From Symbiodinium natans (lineage: Eukaryota > Sar > Dinophyceae > Suessiales > Symbiodiniaceae), in NCBI GenBank assembly GCA_905221605.1, contig CAJNDS010000890.1:1106150-1161149 (forward strand): a stretch of 55,000 bases of DNA. Direction: 5' to 3'. The notes beneath the pieces are model-generated. The model was not told the DNA's origin, ran no database searches, and saw only the letters and a list, made by a program, of their open reading frames with translations. Positions 10,674 through 21,897 of this stretch are shown piece after piece. Every line of letters starts with the position of its first letter. Position 1 is the stretch's first letter. Made by a program: the position numbers and the translations under genes.

Positions 10674-10731
10674 TTTCGGCTACTTAGGTATCCCCAAAAG
10701 TGTAAAGCGTACTCATTTTCAGCTACTTAGG
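10646..10731. repeat. 43-bp tandem duplication over the start region of the unknown gene
   Basis: Two copies (10646-10688 and 10689-10731), differing at two bases, each with an ATG on the minus strand. The upstream ATG (10716) opens only a short frame MSTLYTFGDT then stop; the downstream one opens the gene. The upstream copy overlaps the stop codon of the oxygenase gene. Confidence 0.85.
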
Positions 10732-11412
10732 TTCCGTACCAGCACAGTAGATCAACCCCTTGGTGGGCTTTGCACTTCCGTTCATGGGCGGCGTCTCATT
10801 CGCCAGAACACCCAGGACGAGAAGGCGCTTGGGCACTTGCTCAAAGTAGATACCATAGTGAGTGGCTGATGTCTTGTGCAACGGCCTACGCTCGTCCTGG
10901 TAGTTTTCAAACAAGATCATTCGCCCTCGCTTGCCAGCGATTGTTTGCATTCCGTCGGCATATGGAAACCGAATTCCACCCACAGAATTAAAGTACAAGA
11001 TGATTGAGATCGTTGGGACGACTCTCCGCGGGTCGCTATTGGAAGGACTTTGCCTCGTCATGTCTAAGAAATCAATGGGATCCCCTGCGGCGACATCATC
11101 CACGTTGGCGTGATCAACATGGGCATCTTGGCCGCTGCCGTAGACTTCTGTCACCATGAAGTTGCGGTGATGAGGCACTGCGCCCTCTAAGCCGCAAATG
11201 TCGGAGATCCTCTGAAAGAGCTCCTGCCATAAGTCATCCTTCTCGAAATCAAGATTTCGCGCCACGATCTTCCGGCCGCTGTGCTTTTCAACTACATGCC
11301 TGTTCTCAGACTTGAAGGCGTCGTCCACGGACTGCAGGAACTCGGCTGAGACGCTGTCATCGGTGACCCAAATTCGGGGATCCTGAGACACGAGCTGGAT
11401 GGAAGGTGCCAT
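10723..11412 (-). CDS. 2-oxoglutarate/Fe(II)-dependent oxygenase-like protein, intronless
   Basis: 229 residues, ATG at 11412, TAG stop at 10723. Double-stranded beta-helix oxygenase features: the iron-binding H98-x-D100 (AHVDHANVDD), then the strand SIILYFNSVGGIRFP (residues 136-150; the GG-x-x-FP turn of prolyl-4-hydroxylase-like enzymes) and a distal His, best fit H179 in RPLHKTSATHYG with Gly187 eight residues on. The basic residue that usually binds 2-oxoglutarate two residues after that Gly is Tyr189 here, so activity or co-substrate binding may differ; H185 with Lys195 is the alternative reading. Likely protein or small-molecule hydroxylase; substrate not visible. An SL-like 12-mer lies 35 nt upstream. 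Continuous ORF with ordinary codon use, close to the genes on either side. Confidence 0.85.
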   Translation of the reverse strand: MAPSIQLVSQDPRIWVTDDSVSAEFLQSVDDAFKSENRHVVEKHSGRKIVARNLDFEKDDLWQELFQRISDICGLEGAVPHHRNFMVTEVYGSGQDAHVDHANVDDVAAGDPIDFLDMTRQSPSNSDPRRVVPTISIILYFNSVGGIRFPYADGMQTIAGKRGRMILFENYQDERRPLHKTSATHYGIYFEQVPKRLLVLGVLANETPPMNGSAKPTKGLIYCAGTEPK

Positions 11413-11446
11413 GTGGGAACCTCGAGATTTCGAAACGAAAGATCAA

Positions 11447-11458
11447 CTTGAGCCGAAG
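11447..11458 (-). other. possible relic of the dinoflagellate spliced leader
   Basis: On the minus strand CTTCGGCTCAAG matches 10 of 12 bases of the 3' end of the dinoflagellate spliced leader (TTTTGGCTCAAG), 35 nt before the ATG of the oxygenase gene, as expected for a retroposed trans-spliced mRNA. The 8-mer CTTGAGCC also occurs elsewhere in the window, so chance is not excluded. Confidence 0.3.
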
Positions 11459-11750
11459 CCATGCGCAGAAACCTGAAGCCGCATCCCCAAAGCTCGAAAG
11501 CCTTTGAGTTTTTGTACCCTAAACCCTAAACCCTAAACCCTAAACCCTAAACCCTAAACCCTAAACCCTAAACAACCTGAAGATCCTGCAACCAAGTCCG
11601 GAACTCCTCAACCTCAACCCAGAGCCCCCCAAAACAAACTAGAAGCCTTAACACCAAACTCTCAACGGGACAGAAAAGTTAGAACAGGGGGTTTAGGGTT
11701 TAGGGTTTAGGGTTTAGGGTTTAGGGTTTGGGGACATTACCCTAAGGGTC

Positions 11751-11847
11751 CATGTACCTCATTGTTGTGTACTTGGGCCCTAAAAGTCCCTAAATAGGAG
11801 GTACTTTAAGGTCCAAGTATTCCCTATTTAGGTACATGGACCCTTAG
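11751..11847. mobile_element. MITE-like family A, copy 2 (complete)
   Basis: Same 18-bp inverted ends; 97 bp without telomere units, best reference copy. Can fold into a long hairpin. Confidence 0.88.
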
Positions 11848-12124
11848 GGGAAACCCTAAACCCTAAAACCTAAACCCTAAACCCTAAACCCTAAACCCTG
11901 AATAGTTAGAATAGCGGGTCATCATTCTCGCATAGTTTAATAAGGGAACAAGAGGGAATGCTAGTCGTAATTATTCCGACTCCTACATTAGAAGCCTCAA
12001 CCCTACACTCTCAACACCCTACATTAGGAGCCCTCACCAAGAGGGTTCAGGACTTAGGGAATGCAGGGTTTGGGTTGCTTGTCTCTTCAGTTTCAGGCTC
12101 AAGGTGTCGGGTTCAGAGCTTACC

Positions 12125-12231
12125 GTAAGGGTCCATGTATCTCATGATTCTGAACTTGGGCCCTGCAGTCCACAAACAGGAGGTACTTTAAGGTCCAAGT
12201 ATTCCTTTTTGAGGTACATGGACCCTTAGGG
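12125..12231. mobile_element. MITE-like family A, copy 3
   Basis: GTAAGGGTCCATGTATCT at the left, AGGTACATGGACCCTTAG at the right; diverged centre. Confidence 0.88.
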
Positions 12232-12238
12232 TTAGGGT

Positions 12239-12640
12239 TTAGGCGCGCGAGCGCGCGCTCGACTGAGTCGGCTTCTGGCCGTTGTTCATCGCGCGGGCGT
12301 TTTGTTTGGGAGTGGAACCCCTTGGGGACGCAACGAACCACAAAATTGGGGTCATACACCCTCCACTGCTATCATTCCTACTAATGTATATGAGCCATGG
12401 TCCTGACCAGCACTCCTGGCCTCTATAAGACCCGCCTTGGCCAGTCATATAGTATGCCTCGCACTCAAAGGGCCCTCTCAACCGAAGAAAGCTCAAAAAA
12501 ACCAAAAACGGTCGAGAGATCCGACAGCGCTGCAGTTTAGTTGAAAGTCTAGTGTTTCGTGGCAGTAGACGGCAGTCCGTCGTATTACCAGTCTTCAAAG
12601 CGGCGACTGAATCTACCACAAATATTGAAGAAGTGTTCAC
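12239..12640 (-). CDS. hypothetical ORF, doubtful
   Basis: 133 codons from ATG 12640 (MNTSSIFVVDSVAALKTGNT...). Composition is mixed and the 3' part reads through a repeat region; the left end touches a family A element. Not recognised; could be a remnant of a retroposed gene or chance. Confidence 0.25.
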   Translation of the reverse strand: MNTSSIFVVDSVAALKTGNTTDCRLLPRNTRLSTKLQRCRISRPFLVFLSFLRLRGPFECEAYYMTGQGGSYRGQECWSGPWLIYISRNDSSGGCMTPILWFVASPRGSTPKQNARAMNNGQKPTQSSARSRA

Positions 12641-12815
12641 GTAACTTCAAAATTGCATGTCCAAGCCTTCAGCCTCTGTCCTGGCCCTATAAACCCCCAC
12701 ACACACACACACAAACCCCAAACCCCAAACCCTAAACCCAAAGCCCGAAACCCGAAACCCTAAACCCTACTAAGCCCTGACCCTCTCAAACCTTGAGCCC
12801 CAAACACAAGGCCGC

Positions 12816-12851
12816 TTTGCAAGGGCCTGTGCGGACTCGGCGGCCTCGATC
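12816..12851 (-). CDS. RAD54: RAD54-like exon 37: helical tail
   Basis: 36 nt; [11 protein letters not shown] plus AA, continuing the coiled coil in frame. Acceptor GCGGAAG, GC donor. Where the frame goes next is not clear; candidate exons lie at 9.0 kb and below. Confidence 0.65.
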
Positions 12852-15800
12852 CTTCCGCACAAGGCTTCGGACATGCTACGGTTTCGGGCTGGGGCTTTAG
12901 GGTTTAGGGCTTAGGGATTAGGGTCCATAACCTACTTTTTTGTTGGTTATTGCTAGAAAGCCCCTTATGGGGGCAACCGACAAAATAGTGGGTTTGGGGC
13001 TCTTGAGGAAAGGATATGGGTCGATCCTATGTGTTGGTCCCTGCGGGGTGTGGTTGGGTTGAGCGGTCAGGGTTCAGGGTTGAGGGTTCAGGGTTTAGGG
13101 ATCAGGGTTTAGGGTGCTAGGCTTTACGGTTGCCCCTCCCCCGCCGTGTGGGGGGCGCGTGGGTGGGCTTAGGTCCGGCTTGCAGGCTGTTTTGGGGTGT
13201 CGGGTTCAGGGTTTCGGGTTCAGGGTAAGCTTTTGCGCTGTATTAGGAGTGGTGGGTGCGGGGTGCGGGGCGACTAAGCCTAAGACAATTCCAATCCTTT
13301 GACGCGCCCATGAACACCATGGAGCCCTAACCAAGAAGGCTTACAAACGAATAGGCAGCACCCCAAACCCTAAACCCCAAACCCTACACCCCAAAGCCTA
13401 AACCCCAAACCCAAAACCCTAAACCCCAAACCCTAAACCCCAAACCCTAAACCCTAAACCCCAAACCCCAAATCCTAAACCCCAAACCCTAAACCCGAAA
13501 CCCCAAACCCTAAACCCCAAACCACATGAAAGCCAACAGCGACCGACTCGCCGGCCTCTGCCGCGTGACTTCCTTCCGCCGCTCCTGCTCCGCACGTTCC
13601 TCTTCCTGCGCTCACAACCCAAAAAACCCTAAACCCTAAACCCTAAACCCTAAGCCCGAAACCCTAAACCCTAAACCCTAAACCCAAACAGCTGAGGCCT
13701 TGGAGTCTATTGGGTTTGGGCTCCCGGGTTTGAGGTTTAAGACTAGAGTTTGGGGTGCAGGGTGTGGGGTCTAGAGTTTGGGGTGCAGGGTTTGGAGTGT
13801 TGGGGTCTAGGGTTTGGGGCGTGGGGTTTGGGGTTTAGAGTTTGGAGCTTGGGATTACGCTTAGGACTCAGGGTTGAAGAACTATATAAGGTTCTGGGCT
13901 TCTGAGCCTGGGTTAGGGACTTTAGGGTTAGAGTTTAGGGTTTGGGGTTTTGGGTTTCGGGCTTGGGGTGTACATTTACACCCACAAAACTGAATGATGT
14001 TCCGGTTCCAACGGCTGACGCGACGCACAGCGAAAGGTATAGCGAATAGCGAGTCCTATCCACACCCAGTTGTTAAGGGTTTGTTTATAGGGAATTTAAG
14101 GTTCAGGGTAACTTAGAATCTCTACCACCCTCCTACCTTATCTACCTTTTGGGGCATGGCCGTTAAGGTTGGGAAGTATCCCGTGAGAAGTGCCCAGCAA
14201 GCGCGAAGTCTAAACAACCCCTTTCAGGACCAGAAACCTGCCCTATGCCCGAAACCCACCAAACCGTACCAAAACCATGAACCCTAAAAACTGAAACTCT
14301 GCAACCCAAACACCCTGCCCTACCAAAAACTCCAAGCCCAAAACGCTAAAATCCCGAGAGCCTACATCCTAAACCCCAAACCCTAAACCCTAAACCCCAA
14401 ACCCCAAACCCTAAACCCTAAACCCCAAACCGAAACCCTAAACCCTATTCTGGACTTGGAAGCCCCCCAGAGCACCCAGAAGAGGCCTCTAGCTTGGCTA
14501 TCTGCTCCTTCCTGGGGAGGCTTTGGGGTGTAAGGAGTTGGGATTTAGGATTTAGGGTTTAGGGTTTGGGGTTTAGGGTTTAGGGCTAGGGTTGAGGGTG
14601 TCAGGTGGGGACTTCGGGTTGAGGGGGTGGGATTTGAGGCTTAGGGGCTGAGGAGTTTGGCGGTTCAGGGGCTTAGGGATTAGGGCTTAGGGCTTAGGGT
14701 TTAGGATTTAGGAACCCCAAACCCCAAACCCCAAGCCCTCAACCATGCTTCCTTTTCAATATCCTCAACCCTACTTCCATATATTTAAAACAAATCGTCT
14801 GTGGCAATCGAGTCCTTGATCCACGCATGGCGTGTGCAACATAGGGGCCTTCATGGTTAGAGTGGGGCTTTGGGGGCGATTGTCATAGAAATACGGAGGG
14901 CCATCGGGAATAGTAGCCCTAAACCCTAAACCCTAAACCCTAAACCCCAAACCCTAAACCCTAAACCTTAAACCCTAAACCCTAAACCCTAAACCCTAAA
15001 CAACCCCTATAGTAGGGCGAAGCTGTCTTCTCGGGTTTTGTGGCTTAGGGTATGGGGTTTCGGGTTGAGGGTTTGCGGGTTTGGGGTTGAGGGTTTAGGG
15101 TGGAGGGCTTCGGGTTTGGGGTTGAGGGTTGAGGGTCTGGAGTTTAGGGTTTATAGGGTTTCAGGTTTAGGGCTAAAGGTTTTGGGCCAAGGGCCCTCGG
15201 GGTTTAGGGTTGAGGGTTGAGGGTTTGGGGTGGAGGGTTTGCAGCGGAGGGCTCAGGGGGATGGGGGATTTTGGGTGCTTAGAGGGTAAAGACCAGCAAA
15301 CGCCGAGAACACAATCCAAAAAAGAACCCTAAACCCTAAACCCTAAACTCCAAGGAGGCCAGCGTCGTGTACTCGATGTGACAGCCCATCACGAAGGAGA
15401 CACCTGCACACTAAAAGGTGCAGGGAGACATCCCCAAACCATTTTGAGGATTTAGGGTTTAGGGTTTAGGGTTTGAAGTTGAGGGTTCAATTAGGGGTTT
15501 AGGGCCCCCTGGGCGCTAAGTAGGTTTCTAGGGGTTCTGGCTGGGCGAAGGAAAAACATGCGGCCACGTGGGCAAACATACAACTGCAAGAGCCCCAAAC
15601 CTTCGTTTTTTAGTCAGCTAAGAATCCTGTAAAAGGGGCTTCTATTACATTAGCATCTACAAAGAAGTAGGCTTGGGGCTCTTAAGGCAACGCTTACAAA
15701 GCAACTTCATGACCAGATGGATTTACTTCTGACTCGGGGGGGGGGGGGGGGGGGGAAGGTTAGCAGGGGGTGACGAACTCTGGCTGCCACCCTAAACCGA

Positions 15801-18800
15801 TTGAACTCAGTATCCCCTCCAAGCATTCTGATCCTTCTTGTTGGGCCAAAACCCTACCCCTAAACCCCCAAAGATCGTACCCCCGACTGTCCAGATCCTT
15901 ACTTCAAGAAGCTCTATATGGGCAAAGCTGGAGTAAGTCAGGGAATAAGACTCATACAAGTCCCATACCCCAGGGTTTAGGGTTTAGGGTTTAGGGTTTA
16001 GGGGTTAGGGGTTAGGGTTTAGGGTTTAGGGCTTAGGGTTTAGGGATACGATACTGGGCCACAGGGCGTCACCTGCAAGATCCACGCTGGGCGAAACTCG
16101 GCCTGTCGACTGGCAGCATGGAACCCCCCAGCCGAAGGCGTGCAACATTGGCATGCTCAACCCTACATTTTGGAGGGTCGGGGTACTTATAACCCCAATT
16201 CTAATCGTACTTATCGGAACCTCCACCATACACCCCGAAAGCATTTAGTAGCTTTAGGGGCTTTAGGGCACCCGATGTATGGAGCGCCCCATCCTCAACC
16301 CAGCACTTACTTCATGGTTTAGGGTTTAAGGGTTAGGGTTTGCGGCTTAAGGTTTAGGCTTAGGGCTTCGGGTTTAGGCTGGAGAGTGGACTCCCCCAAT
16401 GGTAGCCCTTTTCTCCGGGCAACCGACTACCGTGGTGGAGGATTTCGGGTTCAAGGACTACTCTCCACCCTAAACCCTAAACCCTAAACCCTAAACCCTA
16501 AACCCCGAACCCTAAAAGACCGATGGCAACCCTGTAAGCCTTACAACCCCAAACCCCAAAGCCTTTGGGTTGAGGGTGATTAGGATTTAGGTGTAGGGTT
16601 TCGGGTGTCGGAGTTCAGGATTTAGGGATGTTTAGGGTTTAGGGTTTAGGGTTTAGGGTTTAGGGTTTAGGGTTTAGGGTTTAGGGTTTAGGGTTTAGGG
16701 TTTAGGGTTTAGGGCTTCAAGTCCTCTTTTGGATGTAGGCTGGACTAGGTACTTTCATGCCATCCGGCAGATGACAGCACTCAAAGGAGAGGGTGATACA
16801 TCTGCGCTTCTTTGGGGTCCTTAAGAGAGGGTTTGGGGTTTAGGGTTTGGGGGTTCCAGAGGAGGGGGGTATGCAACCCAAGGTTCCCTTATGCTCTTTA
16901 AGGCTCCCTCAGCTTCCCTAAGGTTTCCTAGGCACCAAACCCCCACCCTAAACCCTAAACCCTAAACCCTAAACCCTAAACCCTATAACTTGATCTGAAC
17001 ACGTGCAAGCAGGGAAGCAGGATTAAGGGTCCAATGGGTTAGGTCCCGGTATTCCTCAAACACAAAGACAGGAAGCATCAACTATGCTAGTGCGCAAAAC
17101 CCTCCTAGGCCCTGCAGGCCGATACGAAGCCCTACAGTAACCTAAACCCCTCAAGGCTCGAAACCCCTCAAGGGAAACCCTAAACCCTAAACCCTAAACC
17201 CTAAACCCTAAACCCTGAACCCTGTAGGTTCTGGGTTTAGGTTTCAGGGCTCGCAACTCCAAGCCGCTCGCCTCGCGTCCAACAAGACATGGCTGCCAAA
17301 CGGCGAGCAGCCTCAGTGAGGATGCCGTCCTTTCAAGGAGAGGGTTTAGGGTTTAGGGTTTAGGGTTTAGGGTTTAGGGTTTAGGGTTTAGGGTTTAGGG
17401 TTTAGGGTTTAGGGTTTAGGGTTTAGGGCTTAAGGTTTACTTGGAGGTTCATGGTACTTATTAGCCAATTATAGCTATACTTATGATTGTGCTTATGACC
17501 GTATTAGTGCACTTAAGGGGCTTGTAATTGGGTTATTATAAGTACAGTTATCCTTGGTTAATAAGAACCATGAACCTCCAAGTAGAGGTTAGGGGCCAGC
17601 AATTCGAACAACGGGCCTGAATACCAAACGGACACCACGGCCACCCCTGCCCCTCTCTCGAAACGACCCTCGCTCGCTGCACTATCTCGCTATCTCGCCG
17701 CCATGCGTGCTTAAGCCTATAGCCCCCCCCCCCCCCCCTCCAAACCCGAAACCCTGGAGCTTAAACCCTAAACCCTAAACTCTAAGCCCTACCCCGGATG
17801 AGCCCTAAGACCTGAACCCTAACCCCAACCCGATTCGGCACGTCCTGGATGCCGTCTGTGCCTGCGCCCGGAAACATGCGCGCTTACCGATCATGTGATC
17901 TAGGCCTTTGAAGGTTATCAGGGTTCTTAAGGGAGCGGGCTTCAAATGGGGGGTGTGTAACCCAAGGCTCCCTGAGACACCCTACTGCTCTCTAAGGCTC
18001 CCTAAGCTTCTCTAAGGTTTTCTAGGTACCCGCCAAACCCTAAACCTTAAACCCTAACCCTCAAACCCTAAACCCTAAACCCCAAACCCTAAAGGTGCTG
18101 CCCCCCATGAACCCCTCCCTTAAGAACCCTATAAGAATCGTGGAACTGTCATTCAGGTGCCCCAAATCTTAGGGGCCGTGTTACAAGAGGGACCGACAAC
18201 CAGGACCCTCATTTGGAGCCAGGACCCTCATTTGGAGAAGTATCCAAAATGACAAACGCAAAAACCCTAAAACTCTAGTAACCCTAAAACCCTAAAACCC
18301 TAAAACCCTAGAACCCAAATAACCTAATAACCCTATAACCCTAAAACCCTAAAACCCAAAAACCCTAAAACTCTAAAACCCGAGAACCCCAAAACCCTAA
18401 TAACCTAAAACTCTAAAACCCTGAAACCCTGAAGCCCCAAAACCCCAAAACCCTAATCACTTAAGACCCTAAAACCCTAACAGACCATGAGGTTTAGGGC
18501 TTATAGTTTAGAGTTTAGGGTTTAGGGTTAAGGGCTTAGGGTTTAGGGTTTAGGGTTTAGGGTTTTGGGTTTAGGGCTTATAGGGACTTGAGGCTCGAGA
18601 CATTGCGATGGGCTCCGGATGTGGATCTCGGCCGCTGCTAGGGATCCAGGGCCCAGACTGAGGGCCCTAAACCCTAAACCCTAAACCCTAAACCCTAAAC
18701 CCTAAACCCTAAACCCTAAACCCTAAGCCCTAAACCCTAAACCCTATAAAACGCTATAGAGAGCTTGGCCTTGAAAGGCTTATACAGGGCGTCAGTGTGC

Positions 18801-21800
18801 TTAGGTCAATTTGGGGCTTAGGGTTCAGGCTGAGAGCTTACTAGAGGGGACTGAAAAATTGGAATAGGGTTTAGGGTTTAGGGTTTAGGGTTTACGGTTT
18901 AGGGTTTAACTTTTAGGGTTTAGGGCTAGGGGCCTTAATAACTTTAATAGGGTTTTGGGGGTTCTTTGAGTGTATTTTTAAAGGGACCCTTTAAGGGAAT
19001 ACCATTAGTGATTGTTCCGACCCCCCCCCCCCCATATTGGACGGTTTAGAGTTTAGTTTAGATTGTGGTTAACGTCTCAGGGATTCATGCTTCAGAACTT
19101 TCAGAGGGACTAGGGTTGAGGCTGCTTCGTTTTTCGGGTGGTCTGGGATGGGGGTGACGAGAAGTGCGGGCAGAACCTTCCCCTGTAACCTCGTTTAGCA
19201 GGCGGGTGTGTGTTGCCAGAGCGCCGAGAATGGACATCCATGTCTTGTGCCACAGCTGGCAGGCGTGCTTCAATTCTAGGTCGTCGTGCTGGTTGATGTG
19301 GCTGAACCGCGACCACGAGGGGCTGTCGCTGGGCAGCGCGCGTATGCCGGCGGTCAAGCGTGCCATGCGCGTCTCAGTGGGTTGGAATCGGAAAGCAAGC
19401 ACCAGGTGCAGAGAGCTTAAAACACTAACTCCCTATACCGCCTGTAATCCCCTTAAAAAACTCCTACAACCCGGCAACCCCTACAGTGCCCCCGATAACC
19501 CCTACACCTCCAAACCGAGCAGAAAGGCCGGCTACTGCAAGTTATTCAGCGGATGCTAGCACTGCTTTTGTGCATTACGAAGAGCTAACCGGTGTCCCAC
19601 CAAAAAAAGCCCTCCATATTGTGTACTAGGTCCTCTTATAATATTCCAAAGGGGAACCCCTCTGCTTTTTTAATTAGAGACGCAGGGGAACACCGACATG
19701 TATCGTGCTTTAAACCCATACTCTCGTCCTAAGGGAACACCTCTATTTCGTGTTTCCAGAATCTATAAACACAAAGGGAACCCCTCTATATATTTTTTGT
19801 TTAAGACCCCATTATGATCCCAAGGCGAACCGTGCCAAAGGAACCACGAAACCCTGGACCCTAAACCCTAAACCCACCTGCGTGGTGGGACCAGGTGCAC
19901 AGGTCGTCCTCATTGACAGTCTCCTCCTGCTTCGTTCGTCTTCGGGGTTTAGGGCTTAGGGCTTCAAGCCCTAACCCCGAACCCCGAACCCAAAACACTG
20001 AACCCTAAACCCTAAGGGTTTCCTAAACCCGAGACCCCAGCCCTGAACCGAAACTGCGGTTTTGGGTGAGGACCGGCTCTCCTGTTGTGCGATGGACCGC
20101 GCCCGCCCGCAGCGCTCGCAGTTGAGCATGTCGTGCGTGGCACCTTGCTCCCTATACTATCGGCCTCCTTAGGGTTTGGGGTTTGGGGTTTAGGGTTTAG
20201 GGCTTAGGGCTTAGGGTTTAGGGCTTAAGGTCTTAAGGTTCAAGGCTTAGGGTTCAGGGTTTGGGCTTTGAGGTCTTAGGTTTCGGGCTTGGGGTTTGGG
20301 CTTGGGGCTGTTTACGGTGTAAATTTCGGGTAAAGCGGGCTGAACCAGCTTAGGGTTCAGGGTTCAGGGTTCAGGGTTCAGGGTTCAGGGTTCAGGGTTC
20401 AGGGTTTAGGGTTTAGGGTTTAGGGTTTAGGGTTTAGGGTTTAGGGTTTAGGGTGTAGGGTGTAGGGTTTAGGGTTTAGGGTGCCATTAGGAAACCATAG
20501 CCTGAAACCAGAAACAACCTATGATAGCCATGAGTTCGAAACAAGCCTCATTGCAGGCTCATTGGTGGTTGCAAGTGGGCTTTAGGCTTTAGGGTTCAGT
20601 GTTTAGGCTTTACGGCTGAGGGCCAAGTGTAACTTTAGTTCTGTCTATCATGTTTTTGTACTTTTGTTGGGGGGAGGTGGTTTCCAAAACCCTCAGCACT
20701 ACCCATGACCCTTCAAGCAAGTGGGTCATCAGCAAACCCTAAACCCTAAACCCTAAACCCTAAACCCTAAACCCTAAACCCCAAACCCTAAACCCCAAAC
20801 CCTAAACCCTAAACCTTACGTTCTTACACTCTTGGACTTCTAGGCCCCTTGGATCCCCAGGGTGGACGGTTTAGGGCTTGTAGAGTTAAGGGTTTTGCTT
20901 TTAGGGTTTGAGGTTTGGGGTTTAGGGTTTAGGGTTTGAGGTTTGGGGTTTAGGGTTTGAGGTTTGGGGTTTAGGGTTTGGGGTTTAGGGTTTGAGGTTT
21001 GGGGTTTAAGGTTTGAGGTTTAGGGTTTAGGGTTAAGGGTTTAGGGTTTAGGGCTATTGGTGAAACCGACCCGATGGCAGCGCAGGCGCACGCCGTCTTC
21101 TCGGAGAAGGTGAAGAGGTCCTCCCGCGACAGCCGGGAACCCAATCTCATGGCGGACCCAAGAAGTTTAGGGTTTAGGGTTTAGGGTTTAAGGTTTGGGG
21201 TTTAGTGGGTCTGTAGGGTTTTGGGGTTTCAGGGTCCGGGGCCTCAACGGACCATACATCCCAGCTGTTCGGAAGATTCATGGCTTTTAAGGCCGCGCAG
21301 CCAACCCGTGACGATTTAGGGTTGAGGGTGTTATAAACCCTAAACCCTAAACCCCAAACCCCAAACCCCAAACCCTAAACCGTTCCCCCAAGACTCTGTC
21401 CTTTAAAGTGGCAGGGAATACTTGGGGTTTCATTAGGGTCTAGGGCTGAGCCGATCGGGGGAGGGGTAAAGGGGGGGGGGGGGAGCCCTATTAACAAATC
21501 AAACCCCAAGCCCACTCCCTAAACCCTAAAACCAAAGCCCTACACCCTAACTCTACATTACTCCTCCCCCCACCCGAGGTAGCCTTCACCACATCTGATG
21601 CCAGGCTCTCCGTCATCTGCGCCTCGTCTTCCCCTGGGATACGGTTTGGGGCGTCTAATCTTTTTCAAACCTGCAGGGTTTCAGGGTTTAGGGTTTCAGG
21701 GTTTAGGGTTTAGGGTTCCGGATTAAACCCAAGCAGCCCCAGGCCCCTAAACCCAGATCGCGGTGTAGGACAGCTTCAGTGCGCGGTGCAGGGTTCAGGG

Positions 21801-21863
21801 TTTGGGGTCTACGCTAATGTACATAAAAGTCGAAGTCGATATCGACATAACCAAACAGATGCG

Positions 21864-21897
<34 letters not shown>

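Larger units (their letters stand above)
16856..18040 (+). repeat. dispersed repeat pair, about 95 bp
   Basis: ATGCAACCCAAGGTTCCC … AAGGTTTCCTAGGCACC (16870-16935) and TGTAACCCAAGGCTCCC … AAGGTTTTCTAGGTACC (17956-18031). Confidence 0.8.

Noticed and set aside
13419-13622. ORFs with [13 protein letters not shown]-type text (also at 15038, 21174, 24728 edges, 35886, 47172, 49080)
   Set aside because: They are translations of TTTAGGG/TTTGGGG repeats in frame, not genes.
18590-18665. Possible extra RAD54 exon between exons 33 and 32
   Set aside because: No AG before G, no family match, and intron-type flanks.
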